From RGIG3701 sp031553595 (GTDB lineage: Bacteria > Planctomycetota > Planctomycetia > Pirellulales > Thermoguttaceae), in contig JAVBLI010000020.1 in the NCBI GenBank assembly GCA_031553595.1, positions 62,001-126,000 on the forward strand: a stretch of 64,000 bases of DNA, written 5' to 3'. Of this stretch, positions 36,527 to 45,991 are shown piece by piece. The position numbers and the translations under genes are program-made. The notes beneath the pieces were generated by a model. It did not search any database. It was given only the letters and a program-made list of their open reading frames with translations, and was not told the origin of the DNA. How positions within the stretch are numbered: the first letter of the stretch is position 1; the number at the start of each line of letters is the position of its first letter.

Positions 36527-37554
36527 GTAAAAAGAAACCGTCGCAAAAACTCCGACTGCGTAACAGCACAGCCGAGTTTCTGATATTTTCCTATCAGACC
36601 GGCGGCGACGGGGTGGAAGTGCGCGTTGAAGAGGGGACGGTCTGGCTCTCGCAGAAGCATATTGGGCTATTGTTTGATACATCCACCGATAATGTCGGGC
36701 TGCATCTGAAAAACATATTCAAGGAGGTTGAATTACAAGCGGATTCAGTTACCGAGGAATTCTCGGTAACTGCCACGGATGGAAAAAACTACCTAGTCAA
36801 GCACTACAATCTTGATGCCATTATCGCTGTCGGATACCGAGTGCATTCCGCGCGTGCCACCGCGTTTCGCCAATGGGCGACGGGGGTGTTGCGCGACTTC
36901 GCGCTGCGCGGTTATCTGGTGGATCGAAAACGCATGGAAAACGGCGTTTTTCTCGGCGAAGATTATTTTGAACGATTACTGGAAGAAATCCGTGAAATCC
37001 GGCTTTCGGAGCGGCGTTTTTATCAAAAGATAACCGACATTTACGCCACCGCGATGGACTACGACAAAAATTCCCCCGTGACGCGCGAATTTTTTGCCCG
37101 GGTGCAGAACAAGATACATTACGCGGTTCATGGCCACACCGCGCCGGAACTGATTTATCATCGTGCCGATGCGGACAAAGAACATATGGGCCTGACCAGT
37201 TGGGCGAGCAGCCCGGATGGGAAAATCCTGAAAAGCGATGTGCGTGTCGCGGAGAATTACCTCAGCGAGTTGGAATTGCAAAGTCTGGGGCGCCTTGTCA
37301 GTGCCTACGTGGATTTAGCGGAGCGAAGGGCAATGCAGCGAGCGCCGATGACGATGGAAGAATGGGTGAAACATTTGGATTTGATTCTGCAGGCGGACGG
37401 CAATGAGATTTTGACGCACGCTGGAAAGATATCCACCGAAGTGGCAAAATTGTATGCCGAGGAAGAGTACGACAAATATCGCATCATCCAAGATGGTCTG
37501 TTCGAGTCCGATTTTGATAAACAGATGAAACAAATAGAAGAATCTCATGAATAA
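36523..37554 (+). CDS. rhuM: RhuM-family protein inserted in the ABC operon
   Basis: A 343-residue full-length member of the RhuM family, with the characteristic VWLSQKHIGLLFDTS start and HYNLDAIIAVGYRVHSARATAFRQWA motif. The family occurs in pathogenicity islands and mobile defence-type regions, and its biochemical role is unknown. The gene overlaps the ATPase gene by four bases (ATGA) and the permease gene by eight. The DNA is more AT-rich than its neighbours (stretches such as ATTCAAGGAGGTTGAATTAC), suggesting transfer. The same ATGA lies at both ends (36523-36526 and 37547-37550). Confidence 0.93.
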   Translation: MSKKKPSQKLRLRNSTAEFLIFSYQTGGDGVEVRVEEGTVWLSQKHIGLLFDTSTDNVGLHLKNIFKEVELQADSVTEEFSVTATDGKNYLVKHYNLDAIIAVGYRVHSARATAFRQWATGVLRDFALRGYLVDRKRMENGVFLGEDYFERLLEEIREIRLSERRFYQKITDIYATAMDYDKNSPVTREFFARVQNKIHYAVHGHTAPELIYHRADADKEHMGLTSWASSPDGKILKSDVRVAENYLSELELQSLGRLVSAYVDLAERRAMQRAPMTMEEWVKHLDLILQADGNEILTHAGKISTEVAKLYAEEEYDKYRIIQDGLFESDFDKQMKQIEESHE

Positions 37555-40246
37555 CCAGATCATTTTCGCGATTTTTCGCCGAAACTTTTTCAGTTACTTT
37601 TCCAGCCCGAACGGGTATGTGTTTATTTGCGTTTTCGTGCTTTTGAGCACCTTCGCGGCATTCTGGAATAACACGTTTTTCGCCACGAACCTCGCGAATC
37701 TGGATCAGCTTACGCCGCTGTTTCCGTTTGTGATGCTGGTGTTCATCCCGGCGATCACGATGAGTGTGTGGGCCGACGAGCGGCATCTGGGCACGGATGA
37801 ATTGATTCTCACACTTCCGGCGCGGGACGTGGATGTGGTTGTGGGGAAGTATCTCGCGTCGCTGGCGATTTACACTGCGGCGCTGCTGTTCTCGGCGGTG
37901 TGTAATCTGTGTGTGCTGAAGTGGCTGGGCTCGCCGGACGTGGGGCTTTTCATTTCGACGTACGCGGGGTACTGGCTCATCGGTGTGGCGATGCTGGCGA
38001 TCGGCATGACGGCATCCTTTCTGACCGCGAACCAGACGATTGCGTATATTCTCGGGGCCCTGCTGAACGCGCCGCTGATTTTCGCGGTGTATGCGGACAC
38101 GATCATGGATTCGCAGGTGGCCCAGGCCGTGAAATACTGGAGTTTCACGTCGCGCTTCGAGCCGTTCGGACGCGGGCTTTTGTCGCTGGGGTCGGTGCTG
38201 TATTTCGCGGCGATTGCGGTGACGATGCTGTATGTGTGCATGGTGCTCATCGGGCGTCGGCACTGGTTTACCGGGAAAAGCGGCAGTGCGCTGACCGTGC
38301 ATTACACGCTGCGGATCGTGTCGCTGGCGGCGATCGTCGCGGGGGTGACGGTGCTTGCGAACCGCGCGGACGTGCAGGTGGACATGACCAGCGAGGGGCT
38401 GAATTCGCTGCACCCGGACACGATTAAGCTGTTGCGTGAGCTAAAATCGGAGCATCCGGTGCAGATTCACGCGTACGTCAGTCCGCAGGTGCCGGAAGAG
38501 TATGTGCAGACGAAGTATAATTTGGAGGCCATGCTGGGGCAGATTCAGAAATATTCCGGCGGGAGTATTCAGGTGCGGCTTCATTATCTGGAGCGTTTTA
38601 CGGAGGAGGCGCTTCAGGCCGAGAAAGATTTCGGGATTCTGGCGCAGCAGGTGGACGTGGAGTCGCGGGGGAATCTGGAGAAGGCGTATGTGTATTTGGG
38701 GGTGGCGATGACGTCGGGGTTGAACCGGGACGTGACGCCGTTTCTGAGCCGGGGGCTTTCGGTGGAGTATGAGTTGCTGCGGTCGCTGCTGAGTGTGACG
38801 GCCCAGAAGCGGAAGCGGATCGGGGTGCTGGCCACGGATGCGCGCATGTTCGGGGGCTTGAATCGCGCGACGATGAACGTGGATCGGAAGTCGGCGCTGG
38901 TGGCGGAACTGGAGCGGCTTTATGACGTGGTGGAAGTGAACGCGGCCGAGATGATCGCCGTGGATTCGCTGGATGCGCTGCTGGCGGTGCAGCCGTCCAC
39001 GCTGCCGCCGGCGGAGATGACGAATTTTATTTTGGCGGTGCAGGCGGGGCTGCCCACGGCGATTTTCGAAGACCCGGCTCCAGTGTACCTGGATGTTACA
39101 CCGTACGGCGAGCGCCGCCGGTCGCCGCGCGAAGTGCGGAATCCCATGATGGGGATGGGAACGCTGCCGCAGGGGAAAATCGATCCGCTGTGGAGCACGC
39201 TGGGAATTTCGTTTCCGCCGAAGGTGGTGGTGGCACAGGAATACTCGCCCATTCCGCGTCTGGGAACGCTCCCGGCTCCGTTCCTGATCATCGATAATCA
39301 GGCCGCGAAAAATGATGAAAAAGGCGTGAAACTGACTGGTTTCTCGGCGAAAAATCCCGTTACGAAAGGAATGCGGCAAGTGCTGATTCCGTATGGCGGC
39401 TATTTTACGCAGGTGACGAAAGAGCCGTCGGACGCGTATCGTTTCACGCCGCTTCTAACCGCGGGGACAAATTCCGGCGTCATGAAAACGGAGGATCTGC
39501 TACGACTGCCCATGTTTGGATTCATCTGGGAAAACTTGAAGCGGGGCGTTACCCTGGACATGACGCACCTGCGTTATACGGTCGCTGCCGAGATCGTGAA
39601 AAAAGGGCAGGCCCTGGATCAGAAACATGACGTGCACGTGATCCTCACGGCTGACACGGATCTGCTTTACGACGTTTTTTTCCAGTTCCGGGAGCACGCG
39701 CTGTCGCCGGACGTGGATTTCGATAACGTTTCGTTTGTGCTGAATGCGGTGGATCGGGTGGCGAAGGAAAACCGATTTTACGCGATTCGCCTGCATCGGC
39801 CCCTGCACCGGAAGCTGGAAGCGATCGACCGTATCACACGGGAAGCCCAGAAAGACGCGGTCGCGCAGCAGAAAAAGCTGGACGACGAAATTAATAAGAT
39901 GATTGATAACGGTAAAAAAATGATTGACGAGGAAATGCAGCGGATGCGCCAACGGCTGAAGGATGGCGGTATCAGTGAGGCGGACGCGGCGATCCAGTTG
40001 AATCTGTTTTTCGAAGACCGCACGAAACGGCTGGTCGTGGAACAGATGAAAGCGCAGCAGGACCGGGATCGCGAGGAACAGCTGCTCAAAACGCAGTTGC
40101 AGACAAAAATTAACCGGGCGCAGAACCAGTGTAAACTGCTGGCCGTGGTGCTTCCGCCGATTCTCCCGCTGCTGGTGGCGGTGTTCGTGTTCTTCCGCCG
40201 GCAGTGGAAGCAGCGCGAAGGCGTGTCACGCGCGCGACTGCGCTAG
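37547..40246 (+). CDS. ABC-2 permease fused to GldG-like domain
   Basis: An 899-residue protein. Residues about 1-260 are a six-helix ABC-2 type permease; residues about 280-830 form a GldG-like extracytoplasmic domain, and a coiled coil at about 760-860 leads to a last membrane segment (LLAVVLPPILPLLVAVFVFF). It is the partner of the ATPase at 35777 and of the DUF4340 protein downstream; together they resemble the Gld-type export systems. The substrate is unknown. The start ATG lies inside the end of rhuM. Confidence 0.92.
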   Translation: MNNQIIFAIFRRNFFSYFSSPNGYVFICVFVLLSTFAAFWNNTFFATNLANLDQLTPLFPFVMLVFIPAITMSVWADERHLGTDELILTLPARDVDVVVGKYLASLAIYTAALLFSAVCNLCVLKWLGSPDVGLFISTYAGYWLIGVAMLAIGMTASFLTANQTIAYILGALLNAPLIFAVYADTIMDSQVAQAVKYWSFTSRFEPFGRGLLSLGSVLYFAAIAVTMLYVCMVLIGRRHWFTGKSGSALTVHYTLRIVSLAAIVAGVTVLANRADVQVDMTSEGLNSLHPDTIKLLRELKSEHPVQIHAYVSPQVPEEYVQTKYNLEAMLGQIQKYSGGSIQVRLHYLERFTEEALQAEKDFGILAQQVDVESRGNLEKAYVYLGVAMTSGLNRDVTPFLSRGLSVEYELLRSLLSVTAQKRKRIGVLATDARMFGGLNRATMNVDRKSALVAELERLYDVVEVNAAEMIAVDSLDALLAVQPSTLPPAEMTNFILAVQAGLPTAIFEDPAPVYLDVTPYGERRRSPREVRNPMMGMGTLPQGKIDPLWSTLGISFPPKVVVAQEYSPIPRLGTLPAPFLIIDNQAAKNDEKGVKLTGFSAKNPVTKGMRQVLIPYGGYFTQVTKEPSDAYRFTPLLTAGTNSGVMKTEDLLRLPMFGFIWENLKRGVTLDMTHLRYTVAAEIVKKGQALDQKHDVHVILTADTDLLYDVFFQFREHALSPDVDFDNVSFVLNAVDRVAKENRFYAIRLHRPLHRKLEAIDRITREAQKDAVAQQKKLDDEINKMIDNGKKMIDEEMQRMRQRLKDGGISEADAAIQLNLFFEDRTKRLVVEQMKAQQDRDREEQLLKTQLQTKINRAQNQCKLLAVVLPPILPLLVAVFVFFRRQWKQREGVSRARLR

Positions 40247-40249
40247 CGC

Positions 40250-40279
40250 CAGGGGGATTAGGGGCCAGGAGCCAGGAAA
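40250..40279. repeat. Short heptamer array
   Basis: CCAGGGGGA-TTAGGGG-CCAGGAG-CCAGGAA, 7-base period, single arm, in the 74-base gap after the permease gene. Confidence 0.5.
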
Positions 40280-40320
40280 AAACAGTAATTTAATTCGGTT
40301 TCGAACACATACATAATCGC

Positions 40321-42222
40321 ATGAATGAATCCATAAAAACGCTTATTTTCGTGGTGGCCGCGGTGGCGGTGGTGGCGGTGGCGGCGGTAGTCAGCCGGCC
40401 GGTGGCGGAGACGTATAACGCCGCGAGCATCGTGGGCCAGGAACTTTTTCCGGACATGACGGACGCGCTGGCCGTGGCGTCACTGGAGATCATTCAGTAT
40501 GATGAGCAAAAGGGCGAAATCGTGCCTTTCGAAGTGCGGCAGGTGAATCACCGGTGGGTGCTGCCGTCGCATTTTTCGTATCCGGCGGACGCGAAAGACC
40601 AGGTGGTGAAGGCGGCCACGAATCTGGCGGGGCTGCGCGTCATCAGCGTGGTGGACGAGAGCGCGGCGTCGCATGCCGAGTATGGCGTGGTGACGCCGGA
40701 GGTCAGTGCCATGCAGATCGGCTCGCGGGGCGTGGGCCGGCGGGTGGTGATGAAGGATGAGCGGGGCCGGGTGCTGCTGGATATGATCATCGGGAAGGAT
40801 GTCGGCCAAGGATCCGGAAAGCGGTATGTCCGCCGGGCCGGGCAGGATCCGGTTTATACCGTCGAGCTGGACACGTCGCAGCTTTCGTCCGATTTCAGTG
40901 ATTGGATCGAGAAAGATCTGATGAAGATTCAGCCGTGGGATATTACGTCGCTGGATGTGATGGATTACGTGTTGGATCCGACCGCGGGGCCCCTGAGCAG
41001 CGGCGTCGTGGGGCTGCGTTATCGGGACATGGAGGACACGGCGTGGCAGTTGGTCAGTTACCGGATTCCGCAGGGCACGGGGCAGATGCGTGAGGTCGGC
41101 ATGCCGGCCGGGAGAGTGCTGAACGAGGAAAAGCTGGATAATTGCCGGAATGCACTGGCGGAAATGCGGATCGTGGATGTGGCGAGGAAGCCGGAAGGGC
41201 TTAGTTTGCAGCTAAAAGGGCAGGGCGACGCGAATTTCAGCGAGGAAGCGGAACAGTCGCTGGCCGAGAAGGGATTTTATCTGGTGCGGATGCCCGGGGC
41301 GGGGGGCGGTACGGAAGAAGTGCTGCTGTCGACGGAGGGTGAAATCGCCGTGGCCACGCAGACGGGGATTCTGTATATGCTGCGTTTTGGGAATGTGGCC
41401 GGGGCGGAAACGAAAGACGCGGACGCGCCACTGAGCCTGAACCGCTATTTGTTTATCATGGCCGAGCTGGACACGAACTCGATTCCGCAGGCGACACCCG
41501 TTCCGGTGCCGGAAATCCTGGCGGATGTTTCGGACGTGGAACGTGCCCAGATGGAGCTGGCGCGGGATGCAGCCGTGGCGCTGAACCGTGAGATGCAGGA
41601 GGAATACGAAACGAATCTCGCGGAGGCCAAAACGCGGGCGGAGATGCTTAACGAGCGTTTCGCCCAGTGGTATTACGTGATTCCGGAGTCCGTGTACCAG
41701 AGTATTCATCTGACGGCCGACGCGATTTTCATCCGTGAGGCGGACGTGAAAAAGCACGTCCATGACGAGCACTGCGATCATGATCACGCGGATGGGCATG
41801 TGTGCGGCGAAAATTGTCCGCATTATGGGGAGAAGAAGCCGGCGGTGGAAACCCCGGCCGTGAAAGGGGAAGATACGCCGACTGCGGAAACTCCGTCGGA
41901 ACCCCCGGCGGTTTCGGAACCGTCCGGGGAAGAGCCCGTGGCGGTGGAACCAGTGGAAACGCCCGTGGTGCCGGAAGTTCCTGAAACGGAAGAAGCCTGG
42001 CCGGTTTACACGCCGGATGCGGGGATGGAAACGCCGGAAAGTGGGGGGCCGGAAACGGGTGCGGTGGAGGAAAACGCTCCGGAAACGAAACCGGCGGCGG
42101 AACAAGTTCCGGCGACGGGGGAAGCCGCTTCACAGGATGTTCCGGTGACGGAAAACGTTCACGAAAACGCCCCGGAAGGCGAAAATTTGCCCGAAATGGA
42201 GGCGGCGACGGATGCCCCATGA
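40321..42222 (+). CDS. DUF4340 protein with His/Cys-rich insert
   Basis: A 633-residue protein. A membrane anchor (residues 5-24) is followed by DUF4340 domains (about 50-340), whose members usually follow GldG-like permeases. Residues about 478-505 contain a His/Cys cluster (HVHDEHCDHDHADGHVCGE), unlike a usual DUF4340, and look able to bind metal. After it the C-terminal 130 residues are Pro/Glu/Val-rich and disordered. It overlaps folK by 11 bases. No Shine-Dalgarno site is evident. Confidence 0.85.
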   Translation: MNESIKTLIFVVAAVAVVAVAAVVSRPVAETYNAASIVGQELFPDMTDALAVASLEIIQYDEQKGEIVPFEVRQVNHRWVLPSHFSYPADAKDQVVKAATNLAGLRVISVVDESAASHAEYGVVTPEVSAMQIGSRGVGRRVVMKDERGRVLLDMIIGKDVGQGSGKRYVRRAGQDPVYTVELDTSQLSSDFSDWIEKDLMKIQPWDITSLDVMDYVLDPTAGPLSSGVVGLRYRDMEDTAWQLVSYRIPQGTGQMREVGMPAGRVLNEEKLDNCRNALAEMRIVDVARKPEGLSLQLKGQGDANFSEEAEQSLAEKGFYLVRMPGAGGGTEEVLLSTEGEIAVATQTGILYMLRFGNVAGAETKDADAPLSLNRYLFIMAELDTNSIPQATPVPVPEILADVSDVERAQMELARDAAVALNREMQEEYETNLAEAKTRAEMLNERFAQWYYVIPESVYQSIHLTADAIFIREADVKKHVHDEHCDHDHADGHVCGENCPHYGEKKPAVETPAVKGEDTPTAETPSEPPAVSEPSGEEPVAVEPVETPVVPEVPETEEAWPVYTPDAGMETPESGGPETGAVEENAPETKPAAEQVPATGEAASQDVPVTENVHENAPEGENLPEMEAATDAP

Positions 42223-42937
42223 CGTTTTAGTCGCTTTCGGCGCGAATCTTGGGGATGTGCATGCCACGCTCATGGCTGCGGAAACGCGGCTGCGGGCGTT
42301 CTCTTTTGTGTGGAATCTGCGGCGGGGGACGTGTGTGAAAACCCGGCCCGTGGGGGGCATGCCGGGGGATGCGGACTTTCTGAACACCGTTTTTCGCATG
42401 GAGGTGGCCCAGGAAATCACGCCCGATGATTTTCTCTCCGCCCTGCAAAATACGGAGGCGGCGCTTGGCCGCGAGCGCCATTCCCGCTGGGCGGCGCGAA
42501 AAATCGACCTGGATTTACTGCTTTTCGGGACGTGTGAGGTGGATGACGCCCCCCGGCTGACGGTGCCGCACCCGCTTTTGCCGTGGCGGCGTTTCGTCCT
42601 CGAGCCGGCCGTGAGCGTGGCGGCGGACATGCTTCACCCGCCCACGGGCCTGACGCTGGGCCAGCTGGCGAAAAACCTGCAAGAAACCGACTCCGATTTC
42701 GCCTTTACGCCCTTCCCGGAAGTCACCCCCAGCAGTCGCCCCGCCGCGATTCTCTTACGTGAAGGCGAAAATCACGAAAAATGCCTCCGATTCGCCCGCG
42801 AAAACGGCATCCCGGTGCTCGAATTCCGTCACTTACTCCGGTTTTCTGATACGCAATCTCCTGAAATCGCCGAAAAAGAAGCCGGATCTCTTCTCGCCGC
42901 CCTCACTGCCGATATTCGCCGGGGAATTGATAATTAA
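42212..42937 (+). CDS. folK: 2-amino-4-hydroxy-6-hydroxymethyldihydropteridine pyrophosphokinase FolK
   Basis: A 241-residue protein. Residues 1-160 are HPPK, which transfers pyrophosphate from ATP to hydroxymethyldihydropterin, with VAFGANLGD, RPVGGMPGDADFLN and the catalytic RKIDLDLLLFG. Residues about 170-241 form an extra domain of unknown function not seen in plain FolK (about 160 residues). The ATG overlaps the end of the DUF4340 gene. The final residues (GIDN-stop) are part of a heptamer arm. folC is the other folate gene at 12.7 kb. Confidence 0.93.
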   Translation: MPHDVLVAFGANLGDVHATLMAAETRLRAFSFVWNLRRGTCVKTRPVGGMPGDADFLNTVFRMEVAQEITPDDFLSALQNTEAALGRERHSRWAARKIDLDLLLFGTCEVDDAPRLTVPHPLLPWRRFVLEPAVSVAADMLHPPTGLTLGQLAKNLQETDSDFAFTPFPEVTPSSRPAAILLREGENHEKCLRFARENGIPVLEFRHLLRFSDTQSPEIAEKEAGSLLAALTADIRRGIDN

Positions 42938-43001
42938 CTGCGTCGTGTAAATCTTGAGGCCAGTGGCTCGCTTGCGTCAATTATCAATTATCAATTGCTC
43001 C
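42923..43001. repeat. Heptamer-arm element with shared core
   Basis: TTGATAA-TTAA arm, 47-base core (42936-42982), then TTATCAA-TTATCAA-TTG arm. The core matches those at 9036 and 47485. The folK stop codon is in the left arm. Confidence 0.85.
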
Positions 43002-43070
43002 GCCCTCCCCCTTCCGGAAAATGGAAATTGTGGTAATATTAACCACGCTGACTGATTTTCAGTCGCCGCT

Positions 43071-43154
<84 letters not shown>

Positions 43155-43214
43155 CTCGAACAAGCTGCGGACGCTTCGGCCCCGCGGCTTTTTTTGTAAA
43201 TTATCAATTCACCT

Positions 43215-43847
43215 ATGCACATCCTCATCACTTCCGGCCCGACCCGCCAGTATCTCGACCCGGTGCGGTTCATTTCGAATGCGTCCAGCGGGCGGATGGG
43301 CTGTGCGCTTGCGGCGGCGGCGATCGCGGCGGGGCATGAGGTGACGATTCTCACGGGCCCGGTCGACGTCACGTACCCCGCCCAGGCTCGGATTGTGAAT
43401 GTGACGACGACCGACGAAATGCTTGCCGCGGCCCAGAAAATTTTCCCCCACTGCGGCGGCGTCATCGGCGTGGCGGCCCCCTGCGATTATAAGCCCCACC
43501 GCGTGGCGACCTCCAAAATCGCGAAGACCGGCGAGCCGATCCTGCTGGAGCTGGTCGAAACGCCTGACGTGATCGCCTCGCTGGGCCAAACCAAGCGGCC
43601 TGGCCAGTGGGTCGTGGGCTTCGCGCTGGAAACCGACGATCCCCGGATGCGGGCACTGCGGAAAATGGAGGCGAAAAACTGCGATCTGATGATTCTCAAC
43701 GCCCCGTCGGCGATCGACTCCCCCGAAAACTCCGTCGAAGTCCTTTCCGCCGACGGCGCCACCCTCGCCCATCTCCATGGCCCTAAAACCCGCCTGGGCG
43801 AGGAAATCTTTGCGCTAATCGAACAATGGTTAATGGCTAATGGTTAA
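43215..43847 (+). CDS. coaB: Stand-alone phosphopantothenoylcysteine synthetase CoaB
   Basis: A 210-residue protein of the CoaB domain only. Motifs are ITSGPTRQYLDPVRFISN, SSGRMG, and later GFALET and MEAKNCDLMILN. It joins cysteine to phosphopantothenate in coenzyme A synthesis. In most bacteria this domain is fused to the CoaC decarboxylase; here there is none, as in several Planctomycetes. The C-terminal residues (WLMANG-stop) are coded by a heptamer array. The ATG follows ATTATCAATTCACCT, with no Shine-Dalgarno site. Confidence 0.9.
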   Translation: MHILITSGPTRQYLDPVRFISNASSGRMGCALAAAAIAAGHEVTILTGPVDVTYPAQARIVNVTTTDEMLAAAQKIFPHCGGVIGVAAPCDYKPHRVATSKIAKTGEPILLELVETPDVIASLGQTKRPGQWVVGFALETDDPRMRALRKMEAKNCDLMILNAPSAIDSPENSVEVLSADGATLAHLHGPKTRLGEEIFALIEQWLMANG

Positions 43848-43920
43848 TTACGCAAGCGAAATACTGGCCTGCTTATGAATACGAAGTAAAATCATTTACC
43901 ATTCACCATTCACCATTAAA
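43824..43920. repeat. Heptamer-arm element after coaB
   Basis: Left arm units TGGTTAA-TGGCTAA-TGGTTAA, right arm ACCATTC-ACCATTC-ACCATTA, inverted around a core containing TTACGCAAGCGA, related to the shared core. Confidence 0.8.
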
Positions 43921-44027
43921 AAAATCCGGGGTCTGCCTTTTTTTTTCTGCGATTTCTTTTAAAATGAGCACGTTTGGGCAGAAATGACGCCCACGGCGGG
44001 AAGCTTACCTTCCGTCAAAAGCCGCTC

Positions 44028-44060
44028 TGCACCTTACACCCTACACTCTTCACCTGTTTC
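44028..44060. repeat. Short heptamer array before the aminotransferase gene
   Basis: CACCTTA-CACCCTA-CACTCTT-CACCTGT, 7-base period, single arm. Confidence 0.6.
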
Positions 44061-44136
44061 CAGTGCGAAAAAATCAATCGCCATGGATGGGGTATCAAGT
44101 AAGTTTCATCCCACACAACGTTTAAAGGAGTTTCTC

Positions 44137-45336
44137 ATGAAGACCCAATTATCCCGCAGAATCGCCGCCCTCGAGCCATCCGCGACGCTGGCCATGGCCG
44201 CTAAGGCGAAGGAGTTGAAGGCGGCAGGCCGAAAGGTGTTCGACCTCAGTCTCGGCGAGCCGGACTTCACGACGCCGGAACATATTTGCGAGGCGGCCGT
44301 CGCGGCCATGAATTCGGGCAAAACGCATTACACCGTCGCCAGCGGCATCCCGGAACTCAAAGCCGCCATCGTCAAGCAATACACCGAGCGGCACGGCCTG
44401 AACTACTCCCCCGCCAACGTCGTCGTCTCCAACGGCGCGAAGCACGCGCTGCATAACGTCTTCACCGTCCTGATCGACGAGGGCGACGAAGTGATCGTTC
44501 CGGCCCCGTACTGGGTGAGTTATGCCGAGCTGATCAAGCTGGCCGGCGGCGTACCTGTGATCGTCGAGACCGAGCAGGCGAACAACTTCAAGCTCACGCC
44601 TGCCCAGCTCCGCGCGGCTTGCACTCCCAAAACCAAGTGCCTGCTGCTGTGCAGTCCGTCGAATCCCACGGGCAGCATGTACAGCGGCGAAGAGCTTGGT
44701 GAACTGGCCGACGTGGTGCTGGAAAAAGACCTGTGGGTCGTGTCCGACGAGATTTACGAGTGCCTGATTTACGGCGACAATGAATTCGTCAGCTTCCCCA
44801 CCGTTCGGCCGGGGCTGGTCGAGCGGACATGCATGATCAACGGCGTCAGCAAGACCTACGCCATGACCGGGTGGCGAATCGGCTGGAGCATCGCGCCGCC
44901 GGCGGTGACGAAAACTATCGCCGACTTGCAGAGCCAGGAAACGTCGAACCCGTGCAGCATTTCACAGTACGCGTCGGTCGCGGCGATTGAAGGGCCGCAG
45001 CAGTGCGTGGCCGAGATGCGGGCGGAGTTCGTCAAACGCCGCAACTTCTGCGCGAAGCGGATCGACGAAATCGCCGGCCTCTCCTGCCCGACCATGGGCG
45101 GCGCGTTTTACGCCTTCTTCAACATCAAGGAATTCATCGGTAAAACCTACGACGGCAAAATCCTCGCCACCGACACCGAATGGTGCCTCGAGCTGCTCGA
45201 GAAAAAAGGCGTGGCCCTGGTCATGGGCAGCGCCTTCGGCGCCCCCGGCTACGCCCGCGCCAGCTTCGCCACCAGCCTCGACGTACTCGACGCAGCGTTT
45301 AATTTGATTGAAGAGTTTACGAAAGAAGCGAAATAA
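44137..45336 (+). CDS. aspC: Aspartate aminotransferase family (class I PLP)
   Basis: A 399-residue PLP enzyme. It has the LSLGEPDFTTP N-terminal motif, CSPSNPTGS, and NGVSKTYAMTGWRIGWS around the PLP lysine, followed by the substrate-binding Arg near the end. Class I gamma aspartate aminotransferases match this, but prephenate or other amino acids are possible substrates. The ATG at 44137 has AAAGGAG six bases upstream, so the longer frame to 43984 is rejected. No operon partner is obvious. Confidence 0.93.
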   Translation: MKTQLSRRIAALEPSATLAMAAKAKELKAAGRKVFDLSLGEPDFTTPEHICEAAVAAMNSGKTHYTVASGIPELKAAIVKQYTERHGLNYSPANVVVSNGAKHALHNVFTVLIDEGDEVIVPAPYWVSYAELIKLAGGVPVIVETEQANNFKLTPAQLRAACTPKTKCLLLCSPSNPTGSMYSGEELGELADVVLEKDLWVVSDEIYECLIYGDNEFVSFPTVRPGLVERTCMINGVSKTYAMTGWRIGWSIAPPAVTKTIADLQSQETSNPCSISQYASVAAIEGPQQCVAEMRAEFVKRRNFCAKRIDEIAGLSCPTMGGAFYAFFNIKEFIGKTYDGKILATDTEWCLELLEKKGVALVMGSAFGAPGYARASFATSLDVLDAAFNLIEEFTKEAK

Positions 45337-45424
45337 GATGGGATATGGGATATGGGATGAGGGACATAGGGGATGGGCTGGCGTCAGGATGAGTTCTTTC
45401 CATACCCCATATCCTACATCCTTA
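45337..45424. repeat. Heptamer-arm element
   Basis: ATGGGAT-ATGGGAT-ATGGGAT arm, core with GGCTGGCGTCAGGATGAG, and inverted CCCCATATCCTACATCC arm. It lies between the convergent aminotransferase and transporter genes. Confidence 0.8.
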
Positions 45425-45436
45425 TTATCTCTCGTA

Positions 45437-45859
45437 TTATTTCAGCGCGATCACCAGCACCCCGGCGGTAACCAGGCCGCCGCCCAGCAGCGTTCGCGCG
45501 TCGGCTTTTTCGCCGAGAATCAGGAACGCCAAGACGATCGTTAGCGCGATGCTCAGTTTGTCGATCGGCGCGACTTGTGAAACCTTGCCCATCTGGATGG
45601 CCTTGAAGTAAAACAGCCACGACAGGCCCGTCGCCAGGCCCGAAAGGACGAGGAAGGTGACGGTCTTTGTCGAGAGCGACGGAATTTGCTGCCAGACGCC
45701 GCGGAAGGCGACGATGCCCCACGCGAAGACCAGAATCACCAGTGTGCGGATGGCCACCGCCAGGTCGGAGTCCACGTCGGCGATCCCGATTTTCGCGAGG
45801 ATGGCCGTCAGTGCCGCGAACACGGCCGAGAGAATGGCGAAAAAAATGGCAGGCTCCAT
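45437..45859 (-). CDS. EamA-type small membrane transporter
   Basis: A 140-residue, five-helix membrane protein of the EamA/DMT type, single domain rather than the usual ten helices. Motifs such as MGKVSQVAPIDKLSIAL and LGEKADARTLLGGGLV are family-like. It probably acts as a dimer to move small molecules; the substrate is unknown. GAAAGGATC lies before the ATG. It is flanked on both sides by heptamer elements. Confidence 0.88.
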   Translation of the reverse strand: MEPAIFFAILSAVFAALTAILAKIGIADVDSDLAVAIRTLVILVFAWGIVAFRGVWQQIPSLSTKTVTFLVLSGLATGLSWLFYFKAIQMGKVSQVAPIDKLSIALTIVLAFLILGEKADARTLLGGGLVTAGVLVIALK

Positions 45860-45872
45860 GGCGATCCTTTCG

Positions 45873-45976
45873 GGAATTGATAATGGACAATGGATAATTG
45901 TTAATCAGGGAAGTGCTTCGCACATTTTTTATTATCCATCATTCATTATCAATTGTCAATTATCAATGATCAATTT
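45873..45976. repeat. Heptamer-arm element before queC
   Basis: TTGATAA-TGGACAA-TGGATAA arm, a GTGCTTCGCAC hairpin core, and TTATCAA-type arm (ATTATCC, ATCATTC, ATTATCA, ATTGTCA, ATTATCA, ATGATCA). It lies between the divergent transporter and queC genes. Confidence 0.8.
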
Positions 45977-45991
45977 TATCGCAGCGGAAAA

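Noticed and set aside
36523..37554. Prophage or genomic island at rhuM
   Set aside because: A single gene with no integrase, phage genes or attachment sites around it.
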